In this document: one piece after another, positions 27,928 to 37,161 of the stretch | Position numbering within the stretch: position 1 is the first letter of the stretch | Layout of the letters: the number at the start of each line of letters is the position of its first letter | Assembly (NCBI RefSeq): GCF_900177275.1 | Contig: NZ_FXAG01000021.1 | Coordinates: 1-64,000, forward strand | Direction of reading: 5' to 3' | DNA: 64,000 bases | DNA from: Pseudogulbenkiania subflava DSM 22618 | GTDB lineage: Bacteria > Pseudomonadota > Gammaproteobacteria > Burkholderiales > Chromobacteriaceae | Position numbers and translations under genes: made by a program | Notes under the pieces: model-generated | What the model was told of the DNA's origin: nothing | Database searches by the model: none | The model's input: only the letters and a program-made list of their open reading frames with translations

Positions 27928-29391
27928 TCAAGCGTCGAGCCCGCTCTGTGCCAGCTCGGCGGCACGTATCACGGCGCGCGCCTTGTTCTGGGTTTCCTGC
28001 CATTCCGACTCGGGAACCGAGTCGGCGACGATGCCGGCACCGGATTGCACGTAGAGCATATTGTTCTTGACCACGGCGGTACGGATGGCGATGGCCAGAT
28101 CCATGTCGCCGGAGAAACCGAGGTAGCCGACGGCGCCGCCGTAGACGCCACGCTTGGTGGGTTCGAACTCGTCGATGATCTCCATGGCACGCACTTTCGG
28201 GGCGCCGGACAGGGTGCCGGCCGGGAAGGCGGCCTTGAGGATGTCGATGTTCGAAACCTCGGGGGATACGCGGCCCTCGACGCTGGAGACGATGTGCATC
28301 ACGTGCGAGTAGCGTTCGATCACCATGTTGTCGGTGACGTTGACGCTGCCGACATCGGCGACACGGCCGACGTCGTTGCGGCCGAGATCCATCAGCATGA
28401 CGTGCTCGGCGATTTCCTTCGGGTCGGCCAGTAGTTCTTCGGCCAACCTTTCGTCTTCCTCGCGGTTCTTGCCGCGCACGCGAGTGCCGGCGATCGGCCG
28501 TACCGTCACGGTGTCGGTCTCGCGTCGTACCAGAATTTCCGGCGAGGCCCCGACCACGTGGAAATCATCGAAGTGGTAGAAGAACATATACGGCGACGGG
28601 TTCAGGCTGCGCAACGCACGGTACAGCGTCAGCGGCGAGTCGTGATAGGGCATCTGCAGCCGCTGGGCGAGCACCACCTGCATGATGTCGCCGTCGACGA
28701 TGTATTGTTTGGCACGCTCAACGGCGTGTTTGAACTCTTTCTGGCCGTATTCGGAGTGCGCCTGGGTCGGCTGGCTCGGCAGTGACAGAGGAATGGCCGC
28801 CGGTTCGCGCAGTTTGGCGCGCAACTGGCCGAGGCGAGCCTGGGCCTTGATCAAGGCGTTAGGCACCGCCGGGTCGGCGTACACCACGAGGTAGAGCTTG
28901 CCGGACAGGTTGTCGACCACGGCGAGCTCTTCCGACAGCATCAGCAGAATATCCGGGGTACCGACCGGGTCGGGTTTCTGCGTGGCCGCCAGCCGCTTCT
29001 CGATGTAGCGGATGGTGTCGTAACCGAAATAGCCGACCAAGCCGCCAGTGAAGCGCGGCAGCGACTCGACCGGAGGTGTGCGGAAGCGCTGCTGGAAGGC
29101 ATCGATAAAGGCGAGCGGGTCGCCCTCGTATTGTTCGATGACCTTGTCGCCGTATTCGACCTGGACCTTGTGGCCGTTGACGCGCAGTCGAGTGGTGGCG
29201 GGTAGGCCGATGAAGGAGTAGCGGCCGAAGCGTTCGCCGCCCACTACCGACTCCAGCAGGTAGGAGTAGGGCTGGTTGGCCAGCTTCAGGTAGACCGAAA
29301 GTGGGGTGTCGAGGTCGGCGAACAGTTCGAGGGTGACCGGAATGCGGTTGTAGCCGGCGGCGGCAAGGCGGGTGAATTCGTCGTGCGTCAT
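27928..29391 (-). CDS. trpE: anthranilate synthase component I
   Basis: Converts chorismate to anthranilate, the first committed step of tryptophan synthesis, with ammonia supplied by TrpG (not in this window). The 487-residue product has the N-terminal regulatory domain with the LLES motif used for tryptophan feedback inhibition (about residues 45-48), and the chorismate-binding core ([56 protein letters not shown]). It is the last gene of the rpe-SDR-gph-trpE run. The 132-nt gap before it could hold its own promoter. One repeated 11-mer lies inside it at 28438. Confidence 0.96.
   Translation of the reverse strand: MTHDEFTRLAAAGYNRIPVTLELFADLDTPLSVYLKLANQPYSYLLESVVGGERFGRYSFIGLPATTRLRVNGHKVQVEYGDKVIEQYEGDPLAFIDAFQQRFRTPPVESLPRFTGGLVGYFGYDTIRYIEKRLAATQKPDPVGTPDILLMLSEELAVVDNLSGKLYLVVYADPAVPNALIKAQARLGQLRAKLREPAAIPLSLPSQPTQAHSEYGQKEFKHAVERAKQYIVDGDIMQVVLAQRLQMPYHDSPLTLYRALRSLNPSPYMFFYHFDDFHVVGASPEILVRRETDTVTVRPIAGTRVRGKNREEDERLAEELLADPKEIAEHVMLMDLGRNDVGRVADVGSVNVTDNMVIERYSHVMHIVSSVEGRVSPEVSNIDILKAAFPAGTLSGAPKVRAMEIIDEFEPTKRGVYGGAVGYLGFSGDMDLAIAIRTAVVKNNMLYVQSGAGIVADSVPESEWQETQNKARAVIRAAELAQSGLDA
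28438..28448 (-). repeat. GGTTGGCCGAA word (DUS-like), in trpE
   Basis: Exact copy on the minus strand, preceded by AAA. Confidence 0.6.
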
Positions 29392-29523
29392 GCTTTATCC
29401 CAAAATGACCAGAAACGGAAAACGATGCAAACGGAGGTGTGGCTCAGGGTTGCCATCGCCAGCTGGCCAAGTTGGGCAGGAATTTCATGATGCAAACGGT
29501 ATCCAGAAATGCGTCAGACAATG

Positions 29524-30192
29524 TCAGGTATTCTTAAACAAATCGTAGAGTTCGACAAGGCTGTCCACCACGTGATCAGCCTCTAGGCTGGCGGCGTCAC
29601 CGTAGCCGTAGCTCACCGCCACGGCCAGGCTACCGGCTGCGCGTGCCGCCAGTACGTCGTTGTGCGAGTCGCCGACCATGGCCAGCTCGTCGGGGCGGAT
29701 GCCCAGCGTCTGGCAGGCGTGCAGGAGAGGCATGGCCGAGGGTTTCTTCTCGGGCAGGCTGTCGCCGCCCAGGATCATGCTGAACGAGGAGGCCATGCCG
29801 AGCTCCTCCAGCAGCGGTACTGCCAGCCGTTCCGATTTGTTGGTGATGACCACCTGCGGCAGTTGCAGTGCGCGTAAGAGGCCGAGGGCGTCGTGCACGC
29901 CGTCGTAGACGCGGCTGTGTACGTTGAGGTGGTCGCGGTAGTACTGCACGAAAAAGGTGAAGCCGCGTTCCCACAGGGCGGCATCGGCCTGGCCGTCGCG
30001 CTCGTCGGTGATGGCGCGGTGGACCAGGCTGGCGATGCCGTCGCCGACATGCTGCTGGATGCGCAGTTCGGCTAGGGCGGGCAGGCCCAGGTGATCGCGC
30101 ATGGCATTGGCGGCGGCGGCCAGATCGGGGATGGAGTCGACCAGGGTGCCGTCCAGATCGAACGCCACGGCCTTGATGTGTTTTGCTGTCAT
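29524..30192 (-). CDS. gph: phosphoglycolate phosphatase, HAD superfamily
   Basis: Dephosphorylates 2-phosphoglycolate formed during DNA repair. The 222-residue product has the HAD motifs FDLDGTLVDS (residues about 11-20), VVITNKS, KKPSAMPLL and GDSHNDVLAARAAG. A GTG 22 codons upstream is in frame, but the ATG at 30192 gives the normal family start. Between rpe and trpE this gene is conserved in many proteobacteria; here an SDR gene stands between it and rpe. Confidence 0.93.
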   Translation of the reverse strand: MTAKHIKAVAFDLDGTLVDSIPDLAAAANAMRDHLGLPALAELRIQQHVGDGIASLVHRAITDERDGQADAALWERGFTFFVQYYRDHLNVHSRVYDGVHDALGLLRALQLPQVVITNKSERLAVPLLEELGMASSFSMILGGDSLPEKKPSAMPLLHACQTLGIRPDELAMVGDSHNDVLAARAAGSLAVAVSYGYGDAASLEADHVVDSLVELYDLFKNT

Positions 30193-30286
30193 GGGATGTG
30201 TGAAAGTGAGCGCCTGCACGGGCAGGTGAAAACGGTTGTCCTGCCCGCCAGTATACACCAGGCACTGGTACCAGCCGCGCCGCGAC

Positions 30287-31036
30287 TCACGGCTGGGCGC
30301 GGATGTCGACCACCGGCTCCTCGCCGAAGCGGGGCCCCAGCAGGTAGTCCAGCAGTTTGCCGGCTGCCGTGGCCGGGCTGTCCAGTGCGCCCTCCTGTTT
30401 CAACGCCAGAAAGCGCGGCAGGGCAGGGAAGCTTTCCGGTGCGGCATGGCGGATTTCGGCCTGCATGTCGGTATCGATCACGCCCGGGTAGACCGCGGCG
30501 ACCCGTACAGGGTTGGCCGAAGTGGCCTGTTCCACAGCGAGGTGGCGGCTGAAGTGATCCAGCCCCGCCTTGCCGGTGCCGTAAACGCCCCAGCCCGGGT
30601 AGGCCTTGGCGGCGGCGCCGGAGGAGATATTGAGAATGCGCCGGTCGGCCCAGGCGGCGGTGTCGGCGAGAAAGCGGTTGCACAGCACCATCGGTGCCGC
30701 CAGGTTGAGGCTCAGGGCGTGACGCAAAGCATGGTCGTCGTAGTGGCCGGCCGCCGCGATCGGCCAGACTACCCCGGCGTTGTTGATCAGCAGTATCTGT
30801 CCGTCCCGCGGTAGGGTGGCCAGGGCGCGAGCGATGGCGCTGTCTTGCTGCTCCGGGTCGCTCAGGTCGGTACTGAGCCAGTGCAGTTGCCCGGGGTGGG
30901 CTTCGGCCAACCTGGCCAGGCCCTCCCCCTGACTGCGCGCCAGCGCCGCCACGCAGAAGCCGCGTGCCAGCAGGTCGATGCACAGGGCGAGCCCCAGCCC
31001 GCGCGAGGCCCCGGTGACGATGGCGGCGTTGGGCAT
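30287..31036 (-). CDS. short-chain dehydrogenase/reductase
   Basis: A 249-residue Rossmann-fold oxidoreductase. It has the NAD(P) motif TGASRGLG (residues 8-15), NNAG near 85-88, the catalytic Ser in ISSGAAAKAYPG, and the Tyr/Lys pair in YGTGK. The overall pattern resembles sepiapterin-reductase or benzil-reductase-like SDRs; the substrate is unknown. It starts 2 nt after the rpe stop codon, so translation is coupled to rpe. This is an unusual insertion into the rpe-gph pair. Two copies of the repeated 11-mer, in opposite orientation, lie inside it. Confidence 0.85.
   Translation of the reverse strand: MPNAAIVTGASRGLGLALCIDLLARGFCVAALARSQGEGLARLAEAHPGQLHWLSTDLSDPEQQDSAIARALATLPRDGQILLINNAGVVWPIAAAGHYDDHALRHALSLNLAAPMVLCNRFLADTAAWADRRILNISSGAAAKAYPGWGVYGTGKAGLDHFSRHLAVEQATSANPVRVAAVYPGVIDTDMQAEIRHAAPESFPALPRFLALKQEGALDSPATAAGKLLDYLLGPRFGEEPVVDIRAQP
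30511..30521 (+). repeat. GGTTGGCCGAA word (DUS-like), in the SDR gene
   Basis: Exact copy on the plus strand, preceded by G. Confidence 0.6.
30902..30912 (-). repeat. GGTTGGCCGAA word (DUS-like), in the SDR gene
   Basis: Exact copy on the minus strand, preceded by A; opposite orientation to the copy 390 nt away. Confidence 0.6.
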
Positions 31037-31038
31037 GA

Positions 31039-31719
31039 TCAGCCTGCCTTGGCCAGTTCGGCGCGCATGGCGTCGATGGTGGCCTTGTAATCGTCGGTGC
31101 CGTAGATGGCGGAGCCGGCCACGAAGGTGTCGGCGCCGGCCGCGGCGATCTCGGCGATATTATCGATTTTCACGCCGCCATCCACTTCCAGCCAGATCTC
31201 GCCGCCGTGGGCTGCGGTGTACTCGTCGATGCGGCGACGCGCTTCGCGCACCTTGTTCAGCGTCTGCGGAATGAATTTCTGGCCGCCGAAGCCGGGGTTG
31301 ACCGACATCAGCAGGATCATGTCGATCTTGTCCATGACGTGGTCGAGGAAGGACAGAGGGGTGGCCGGGTTGAACACCAAACCGGCCTTGCAGCCGGCGT
31401 CCTTGATCAGGCCGAGCGTGCGGTCGATGTGGTGCGATGCCTCCGGGTGGAAGGTGATGATGTCGGCGCCGGCCTTGGCGAAGCTGGCGGCCAGTGCATC
31501 GACCGGGGTAACCATCAGGTGCACGTCGATCGGGGCGCTGGTGTGAGGGCGGATGGCTTCGCAGACCAGCGGGCCGACGGTCAGGTTGGGCACGTAATGG
31601 TTGTCCATCACGTCGAAGTGGATGATGTCGGCGCCGGCGGCGATGACGTCACGAACTTCTTCGCCAAGACGGGCGAAGTCGGCGGAAAGCAGGCTGGGGG
31701 CGATGCGGAATGGGCGCAT
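31039..31719 (-). CDS. rpe: ribulose-phosphate 3-epimerase
   Basis: Interconverts ribulose 5-phosphate and xylulose 5-phosphate in the pentose phosphate pathway. The 226-residue TIM barrel contains [13 protein letters not shown], the metal-binding [14 protein letters not shown] and [17 protein letters not shown], and the phosphate loop EVDGGVK ... AGSAIYG. The start at 31719 gives [14 protein letters not shown]; the upstream extension has no family similarity. It is the first gene of the minus-strand run, divergent from apaG. Confidence 0.96.
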   Translation of the reverse strand: MRPFRIAPSLLSADFARLGEEVRDVIAAGADIIHFDVMDNHYVPNLTVGPLVCEAIRPHTSAPIDVHLMVTPVDALAASFAKAGADIITFHPEASHHIDRTLGLIKDAGCKAGLVFNPATPLSFLDHVMDKIDMILLMSVNPGFGGQKFIPQTLNKVREARRRIDEYTAAHGGEIWLEVDGGVKIDNIAEIAAAGADTFVAGSAIYGTDDYKATIDAMRAELAKAG

Positions 31720-31863
31720 GAGATGAACTAACAAGCAGGACGGAAAAGCGAATTGTAGCCCCATCGCCGGGCAGCGTCATGCTTTCACGCCCCGGCCTGG
31801 GGCCGGATTGCTGCTAGAATGGGAACATCGGCGCCGCCCGGCCCGCCTGAACGGACCCCCTCC

Positions 31864-32244
31864 ATGGCAAACAAAGAATACTGTGTCGAAGTCACGGCCG
31901 AATCCTCCTATGTGGAAGAGCGCTCCAACGTGGCTGCGGATGTCTATGTGTTCAGCTACCGCATCAGGCTGACCAACAGCGGGACGAAAACCGCCCAGCT
32001 GATCAGCCGGCACTGGTTCATTACCGAAGCCGACGGCAAGGTGCAGGAAGTGCGCGGCATGGGCGTGGTGGGGGAAAATCCGCGGCTGGAACCGGGGCAG
32101 AGCTACGAGTACAGCAGCTGGTCGCAAATCGGCACGCCGTTCGGCTCCATGAAGGGCAGCTACCAGATGCTGGCTGACGACGGCCAGCGCTTCGAGGCGG
32201 AAATTCCCGAGTTCCAGCTGGTCGCCCCGCGCGTGTTGCACTGA
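31864..32244 (+). CDS. apaG: ApaG family protein
   Basis: A 126-residue fibronectin-III-like beta-sandwich protein. It has YVFSYRIRLTNSG, QLISRHWFITEADGKVQEVRGMGVVGE and the conserved YEYSSWSQIGTPFGSMKGSYQM. ApaG has been linked to Co2+/Mg2+ homeostasis and pyrophosphate binding; the molecular role is not settled. ATG 31864 begins the conserved N-terminus. A likely -10 (TAGAAT) lies about 45 nt upstream. Confidence 0.94.
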   Translation: MANKEYCVEVTAESSYVEERSNVAADVYVFSYRIRLTNSGTKTAQLISRHWFITEADGKVQEVRGMGVVGENPRLEPGQSYEYSSWSQIGTPFGSMKGSYQMLADDGQRFEAEIPEFQLVAPRVLH

Positions 32245-32256
32245 TTCTGGTCCGGC

Positions 32257-32346
32257 CTAGCGTTTGGGCCAGGTCCACCAGACAATGAAGCCGGCAAGTC
32301 CAAGGGCAAGGGCGGCTTCGGCAAGCAGTATCCACATCGGCATCAT
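32257..32346 (-). CDS. possible single-pass membrane microprotein
   Basis: A 29-codon ORF, MMPMWILLAEAALALGLAG followed by FIVWWTWPKR. It has one hydrophobic helix and a positively charged C-terminus with an aromatic belt, the hallmark of a small inner-membrane protein. It lies in the 180-nt gap between apaG and the ABC exporter, on the opposite strand, ending 12 nt from the apaG stop. No strong ribosome binding site is visible. Composition argues for translation; conservation is untested. Confidence 0.4.
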   Translation of the reverse strand: MMPMWILLAEAALALGLAGFIVWWTWPKR

Positions 32347-32424
32347 CCCGGTGAGGTTGATAGGGTGACGGTGAGGCCCCACCTGTCCATCATCGGCCAA
32401 GCTCGGCAAACAGGCAAACCCACC

Positions 32425-34218
32425 ATGCGTTTCACCCATAGCGGCCCGGCGCCCAAAGATCGCAACGACCTCAAAACCCTGAAAACCTTGCTGCCTTACC
32501 TCTGGGCGTTCAAGTGGCGGGTTTTGCTGGCAATGACCTGCCTGGTGCTGGCCAAGGTCGCCAACGTCAGTGTTCCGCTCTACCTTAAGGATATTGTCGA
32601 TCAGTTGTCGGTTCCCGCCACCTTGCTGGCAATCCCGGTGGCGGCACTGCTCGGTTATGGTCTGGCCCGGCTGATGGCGGGCCTCTTGGGGGAGATTCGC
32701 GACGCCATCTTTGCCCGAGTCATCCAGGGCGCGGTCCGTACCGTGGCGCGCTCGGTATTTGAACACCTGTTCAAGCTGTCGCTGCGCTTTCATCTGGACC
32801 GCCAGACCGGCGGCATGAGCCGAGACATCGAACGCGGCACCCGCGGCATCGGTTTCCTGCTCAATTTCACCGTGTTCAACATTCTGCCGACGCTGCTGGA
32901 AATCCTGATGGTGGCGGTCATCCTGCTGCACCGCTACAACGGCTGGTTTGCCGTGGTCACGATGGGGACCATCGCGGTGTACATCACCTTCACGCTGGTG
33001 GTGACCGAGTGGCGCACGGTGTTCCGCCGCAGCATGAACGAACTCGATTCCAAGGCCAACTCGAAGGCGATCGATGCCTTGATCAACTACGAGACGGTCA
33101 AGTATTTCAACAACGAGGCCTACGAGTCGGCGCGCTACGACACCAATCTTGCCGCCTGGGAAGAATCGGCGATCAAAAACCAGGTGTCGCTGTCCTTCCT
33201 CAATGCTGGGCAGGGCGTCATCATCGCGGTCGGCGTGACGCTGATCATGGTGCTGGCGGCACGGGGCGTGGTGGACCGGACCATGACCGTCGGCGATGTG
33301 GTGCTGGTGTCGGCCTACCTGACCCAGCTCTATTCGCCGCTGCATTTTCTCGGCTTCATTTATCGCGAGATCAAGCACTCGCTGGCCGACATGGAACGCA
33401 TGTTCGGCCTGCTGGAAACCCATGCCGAGGTGGCTGACGGTACTGGTGCCGAGGTACTGGCGACCCGTGCCGCCGGGGTGCGTTTCGAGCATGTCGACTT
33501 CGGCTATGACGCCAAGCGTCAGATTCTGCACGATGTCAGCCTGAGCATCCCGCCGGGGCGCACGCTGGCAGTGGTCGGAGCGAGCGGGGCCGGCAAGTCG
33601 ACCTTGTCACGCTTGTTGTTCCGTTTCTACGACGTCAGTGCCGGGGGCATCAGCATCAACGGCACCGACATCCGCCAGCTGACGCAGGACAGCCTGCGCG
33701 CGCACATCGGCATCGTGCCGCAGGACACCGTGCTGTTCAACGACAGCATCTACTACAACATCGCTTACGGTCGTCCCGGCGCCAGCCGCGAGGAGATCAT
33801 CGAGGCGGCCAAGTCGGCGCACATCCACGATTTCGTCGTTGGCCTGCCGGACGGTTATGACACCCTGGTGGGTGAGCGCGGCCTGAAGTTGTCCGGCGGC
33901 GAAAAGCAGCGCGTGGCGATTGCCCGCACCATCCTGAAGAATCCGCCGATCCTGGTGTTCGACGAGGCGACCAGTGCGCTCGATTCGCGCACCGAGAAGG
34001 CGATCCAGCACGAACTGGCCGAGATTTCGGCCAACCGCACCACGCTGATCATCGCGCACCGCTTGTCGACGGTGGTCGACGCCGACGAGATCGTGGTACT
34101 GGATGGCGGCCGGGTGATCGAGCGCGGCAGCCATCGCCAGCTGGTCGAGCAGAACGGTCGCTACGCGGAGATGTGGCTGCTGCAGCAGGAGAGCGAGAAT
34201 ACGGCCGAAGCTCTATAA
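32425..34218 (+). CDS. Atm1/HMT1-like ABC exporter (TMD-NBD half-transporter)
   Basis: A 597-residue half-transporter of the ABCB7/Atm1 class. Members of this class export glutathione-linked sulfur or metal species. It has six transmembrane segments (about residues 25-305), the loop signature NYETVKYFNNEAYE that marks the Atm1-type class, and a nucleotide-binding domain with Walker A GASGAGKST, Q-loop VPQDTVLFNDSI, signature LSGGEKQRVAIAR, Walker B ILVFDEATSALD and H-loop AHRLSTV. The ATG at 32425 is preferred over an in-frame GTG 20 codons upstream, because the family similarity starts with the first helix; no strong ribosome binding site is seen. Confidence 0.9.
   Translation: MRFTHSGPAPKDRNDLKTLKTLLPYLWAFKWRVLLAMTCLVLAKVANVSVPLYLKDIVDQLSVPATLLAIPVAALLGYGLARLMAGLLGEIRDAIFARVIQGAVRTVARSVFEHLFKLSLRFHLDRQTGGMSRDIERGTRGIGFLLNFTVFNILPTLLEILMVAVILLHRYNGWFAVVTMGTIAVYITFTLVVTEWRTVFRRSMNELDSKANSKAIDALINYETVKYFNNEAYESARYDTNLAAWEESAIKNQVSLSFLNAGQGVIIAVGVTLIMVLAARGVVDRTMTVGDVVLVSAYLTQLYSPLHFLGFIYREIKHSLADMERMFGLLETHAEVADGTGAEVLATRAAGVRFEHVDFGYDAKRQILHDVSLSIPPGRTLAVVGASGAGKSTLSRLLFRFYDVSAGGISINGTDIRQLTQDSLRAHIGIVPQDTVLFNDSIYYNIAYGRPGASREEIIEAAKSAHIHDFVVGLPDGYDTLVGERGLKLSGGEKQRVAIARTILKNPPILVFDEATSALDSRTEKAIQHELAEISANRTTLIIAHRLSTVVDADEIVVLDGGRVIERGSHRQLVEQNGRYAEMWLLQQESENTAEAL
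34026..34036 (-). repeat. GGTTGGCCGAA word (DUS-like), in the ABC exporter
   Basis: Exact copy on the minus strand. The plus-strand codons read S-A-N-R. Confidence 0.6.
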
Positions 34219-34268
34219 CATTTGGTTATGTAGTCGAATTTTGATTTGTTTTTGGTAATAGATTTGAG

Positions 34269-34290
34269 GGGGCCTTGTCGGCCCCTTTTT
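34269..34290 (+). terminator. intrinsic terminator of the ABC exporter
   Basis: GGGGCC-TTGTC-GGCCCC followed by TTTTT, 50 nt past the stop codon. Confidence 0.85.
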
Positions 34291-34291
34291 G

Positions 34292-34703
34292 CTGTCGCAT
34301 CACACTGTCCGAACCCCCTTCCGAATCCCGTGGGCCATCTCGCTGAATCGGCGCATGGGTACACTGCTTGGCACAAGGCGGCGCCTTCCGGTCTGCGCCG
34401 GTCGATCAGCGGAAAGGCCCGTCGTTGCTGGCTTGGCGCGGGTGAGAGAGTTTCTCCCTCTGGGATGGGCGAAGTGTTGCAGGGTGTTGCTGCAACGGGC
34501 GGGTAGGTATGCCGGAGGCGTAGCGGAGAAGCCTGGCGGCAGACGAAGCCGGGTTGCTGTGTTTCGCCAGGTTTTTTGCCTTCATGACACTTGGACGAAG
34601 GGCATGCTAGAGTCGATTGGGTAGCAGAAACACCTATAACATTTTCTTAGCAAGCTCGCCGGCAGGGTTCGCAGTCAGGACCCGCTGTGCGTTAGGATCC
34701 GAC
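34292..34703 (+). other. intergenic region, possible small RNA ending in a terminator
   Basis: There is no convincing ORF in the 410 nt before pepD. A second terminator-like structure is present: CCTGGCG (34532-34538) pairs with CGCCAGG (34565-34571), followed by TTTTTT. With no gene between the exporter's terminator and this one, a short transcript of up to about 280 nt may start in this stretch. TACACT at 34360 is a poor -10 candidate without a good -35. No known RNA family was recognised. Confidence 0.3.
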
Positions 34704-36161
34704 GTGACAGCCATCGCAGAACTCGAACCACGCGAAGTGTGGGAGCACTTCCAGACCCTGTGCGAGATTCCTCGCCCCTCCAAGCACGAACAGCATCTGC
34801 GCGACTACCTGCAGGGCTGGGCGGAACTGAAAGGCTTGTCGACGCAGGTCGACCGTGCCGGCAATCTGATCATCAGGAAACCGGCCACCGCTGGGCTGGA
34901 AAACCGACGCGGAGTGGTGCTGCAGGGCCATCTCGATATGGTGTGCCAGGCTAACTCAGGCACGGAGCATGACTTCTTCAAGGACCCGATTCGGCCGGCC
35001 CTGCGCGATGGCTGGCTGGTGGCGGAAGACACCACGCTGGGCGCCGACAATGGCATCGGCGTGGCGCTGGCGTTGGCCGTGCTGGCCAGCGATACCGTGG
35101 CCCATGGGCCGGTCGAGGTGCTGCTGACGGTGGACGAGGAAGCCGGCATGGGGGGCGCCCTCGGCTTGGACGTCGGTGTGCTCGAAGGCGATCTGCTGAT
35201 CAATATCGATACCGAAGACTGGGGAGAGTTCTACCTCGGCTGCGCTGGGGGTGTGGACGTCAACGTGCGTCGTGCTTACGCCGAGGAGGCGTTGCCGGCC
35301 GGCTATGAGGTGGGGCGCCTGTCGGTCAAGGGGCTGCGTGGCGGCCACTCCGGAGTGGACATCCACGAGGAACGGGGCAATGCCAACAAGCTGCTGATCC
35401 GGTTGATTCGCGAGCTCGAAGACGAGCTGGCGCTGCGCGTGGTCTCGTTCCAGGGCGGGTCGGCGCGCAATGCGCTGGCGCGCGAAGCCTTCGCCGTGGT
35501 GGCCTATCCGGCTGCCGCCGCCGAAAAGCTGGTGGCGCGGCTGGACGCGTTCCAGCAGGAGGCACGTTTCGAGCTGGCGGGCGTGGACGAGGGCGTGACG
35601 CTGGCCCTGGAGCCGGCTTCGGCCAACGTGGCTATGTCCCCGGCTGATCAGCGTGTCATTTTCGCGGCCTTGCACGCCGCTCCACACGGAGTGCGGCGCA
35701 TGAGTCGCCGTGTTCCGGGCGTGGTGGAGACCTCCAACAACCTGGGGGTGATTGCGCTGGGCCAGGGCAAGCTGTTCGCCAACTTCATGGTGCGTTCGTT
35801 GCTGGACGCCGGGGCGCGGCAACTGGCCGACGAGATCGAGAGTCTGTTCGGGCTGATCGGTGCCGAGGTGGAGAGAGAGGGCCAGTACCCCGGCTGGGCG
35901 CCGAATCCCCAATCGCTGCTGCTGGAGCTGTTCCAGCAGGTCTACGAGCGTGAATACGGTAGCCGGGCCGAGGTGAAAGTGATTCACGCCGGCCTGGAGT
36001 GCGGCATCCTGGGGGGCAAATACCCGCACATGGACATGGTGTCGTTCGGTCCGGACATTCGTGGCGCCCATGCACCGGGCGAGCGGGTGAGGGTCGAGAC
36101 GGTCGGCCATGCCTGGCGCCTGCTGCAGGCCGTGTTGGAGGCCGTGCCCGAGCGCGCCTGA
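34704..36161 (+). CDS. pepD: aminoacyl-histidine dipeptidase (PepD family)
   Basis: A cytosolic zinc dipeptidase of family M20 that cleaves Xaa-His and other dipeptides. The product has metal-site motifs LQGHLDMVCQ, TTLGADNGIGVA, LTVDEEAGMGGALGLD and NIDTEDWGE, and CGIL with PHMDMVSFGPDIRGAH at the end. GTG 34704 is chosen as start because AGGA lies 6 nt upstream and the resulting 485 residues equal the length of E. coli PepD. Longer in-frame reading to 34617 adds unrelated sequence. It is followed by a hairpin at 36178. Confidence 0.93.
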   Translation: MTAIAELEPREVWEHFQTLCEIPRPSKHEQHLRDYLQGWAELKGLSTQVDRAGNLIIRKPATAGLENRRGVVLQGHLDMVCQANSGTEHDFFKDPIRPALRDGWLVAEDTTLGADNGIGVALALAVLASDTVAHGPVEVLLTVDEEAGMGGALGLDVGVLEGDLLINIDTEDWGEFYLGCAGGVDVNVRRAYAEEALPAGYEVGRLSVKGLRGGHSGVDIHEERGNANKLLIRLIRELEDELALRVVSFQGGSARNALAREAFAVVAYPAAAAEKLVARLDAFQQEARFELAGVDEGVTLALEPASANVAMSPADQRVIFAALHAAPHGVRRMSRRVPGVVETSNNLGVIALGQGKLFANFMVRSLLDAGARQLADEIESLFGLIGAEVEREGQYPGWAPNPQSLLLELFQQVYEREYGSRAEVKVIHAGLECGILGGKYPHMDMVSFGPDIRGAHAPGERVRVETVGHAWRLLQAVLEAVPERA

Positions 36162-36177
36162 GGTGTGGTTCCCTGCG

Positions 36178-36206
36178 ACAAGGCCCCGCCGCGAGCGGGG
36201 CCTTGT
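36178..36206 (+). terminator. strong hairpin after pepD
   Basis: A perfect 12-bp stem (36178-36189 with 36195-36206) with a 5-nt loop lies 16 nt past the stop codon. There is no T-run, so it is a terminator or a 3' stabilising hairpin. From here to 36350 no gene is convincing. Confidence 0.6.
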
Positions 36207-36350
36207 GCTTGTACCGCGTGGCGGCACGTCAAGGCTGGTACCAAGGCGGGCGAAGCCCTGGCGAATCGTCTCGGTCAGTCCGTTCATCTGCTCTGCCGCT
36301 GCGGCGGCTTCTTTGGCGACCTGGGGGTTGCGATGACCGAGGGCGCTGAG

Positions 36351-37157
36351 TCAGCGCGACAGTTCGGCCACGGCGTGGCGGATCAGCCAGTGGGCGATGG
36401 ACATCGACTGCGGGATAAGGGGAAGGTTGTCGATAGGAAACCAGGCAGCGTGCTCGATCTCGCCCTCTTGCGGCACGATGTCGCCGCCGGCGTACTCGGC
36501 GGTAAAGGCCAGCATCAGTGAATGCGGGAATGGCCACGATTGGGAGCCGACGTAACGTAGGTTCTTCAGCCGTACCCCCACTTCCTCGAACGCTTCGCGA
36601 TGCACGCACTCTTCCAGCGTTTCGCCGGCTTCGACGAAGCCGGCCAGGGCGCTGTAGATGCCGGGTGCGAAATGCGGGGCGCGTGCCAGTAGCAGCTCCT
36701 GTCCACGATAGATCGCCACCATCATGGCCGGCGACAGGCGCGGGTAGTAGAGCTGGCCGCAGTGCGGGCAATGCCGTCCCTGATCGTGCTCGTGTTGCTG
36801 CAACGGGGTGGCGCAGTGACCGCAGAAACGATGGGTGCGGCGGAACTGGCGCAACTGTGCCGCACGCGCCAGCGCAGGAGCCAGCTCGGCCGGTAGCTGC
36901 ATCAGCGCCTGGCGCAGGCTCACCCATTCGCCGCTCGCGGGCGCCGCTCCCACCAGCTCTCCCTGAAACAGGTTGACCTCGCCTTGGCGGGCCAGGAACA
37001 GCCGCTCGGTGAGCGGCCAGCTCGCGGCTTCGCTGCCGGGCAGCGTGCCGTTGACGAGCAGCAGGCGTTGTTCGTCAAACACGCACCACTGGGCGGGCAG
37101 GGACAGGTCGGGTTGGCTCGGCAGATCGAAGGACATGGGTGGCATCCTGTTGGACAT
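36351..37157 (-). CDS. nudC: NAD(+)/NADH pyrophosphatase (RNA decapping) NudC
   Basis: Nudix hydrolase that cleaves NADH and removes NAD caps from RNA. The protein has a C4 zinc ribbon (FCGHC ... HCPHC), the Nudix box GFVEAGETLEECVHREAFEEVGV, and the NudC-specific SQSWPFPHS, where most members read SQPWPFP. The start is uncertain. ATG 37157 lies 4 nt after the upstream stop; ATG 37136 (MSFDLPSQ) has AGGA upstream and gives 261 residues, near the E. coli length. It is the third gene of a minus-strand run with the antiporter and YbdK-type genes. Confidence 0.92.
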   Translation of the reverse strand: MSNRMPPMSFDLPSQPDLSLPAQWCVFDEQRLLLVNGTLPGSEAASWPLTERLFLARQGEVNLFQGELVGAAPASGEWVSLRQALMQLPAELAPALARAAQLRQFRRTHRFCGHCATPLQQHEHDQGRHCPHCGQLYYPRLSPAMMVAIYRGQELLLARAPHFAPGIYSALAGFVEAGETLEECVHREAFEEVGVRLKNLRYVGSQSWPFPHSLMLAFTAEYAGGDIVPQEGEIEHAAWFPIDNLPLIPQSMSIAHWLIRHAVAELSR

Positions 37158-37161
37158 CACG

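Noticed and set aside
36207-36350. Open minus-strand stretch after nudC reading KEAAAAAEQMNGLTETIRQG
   Set aside because: It resembles a coiled-coil or chemoreceptor-tail fragment, but it lacks a start and any longer similarity, and runs into the pepD hairpin. I could not support a pseudogene call.
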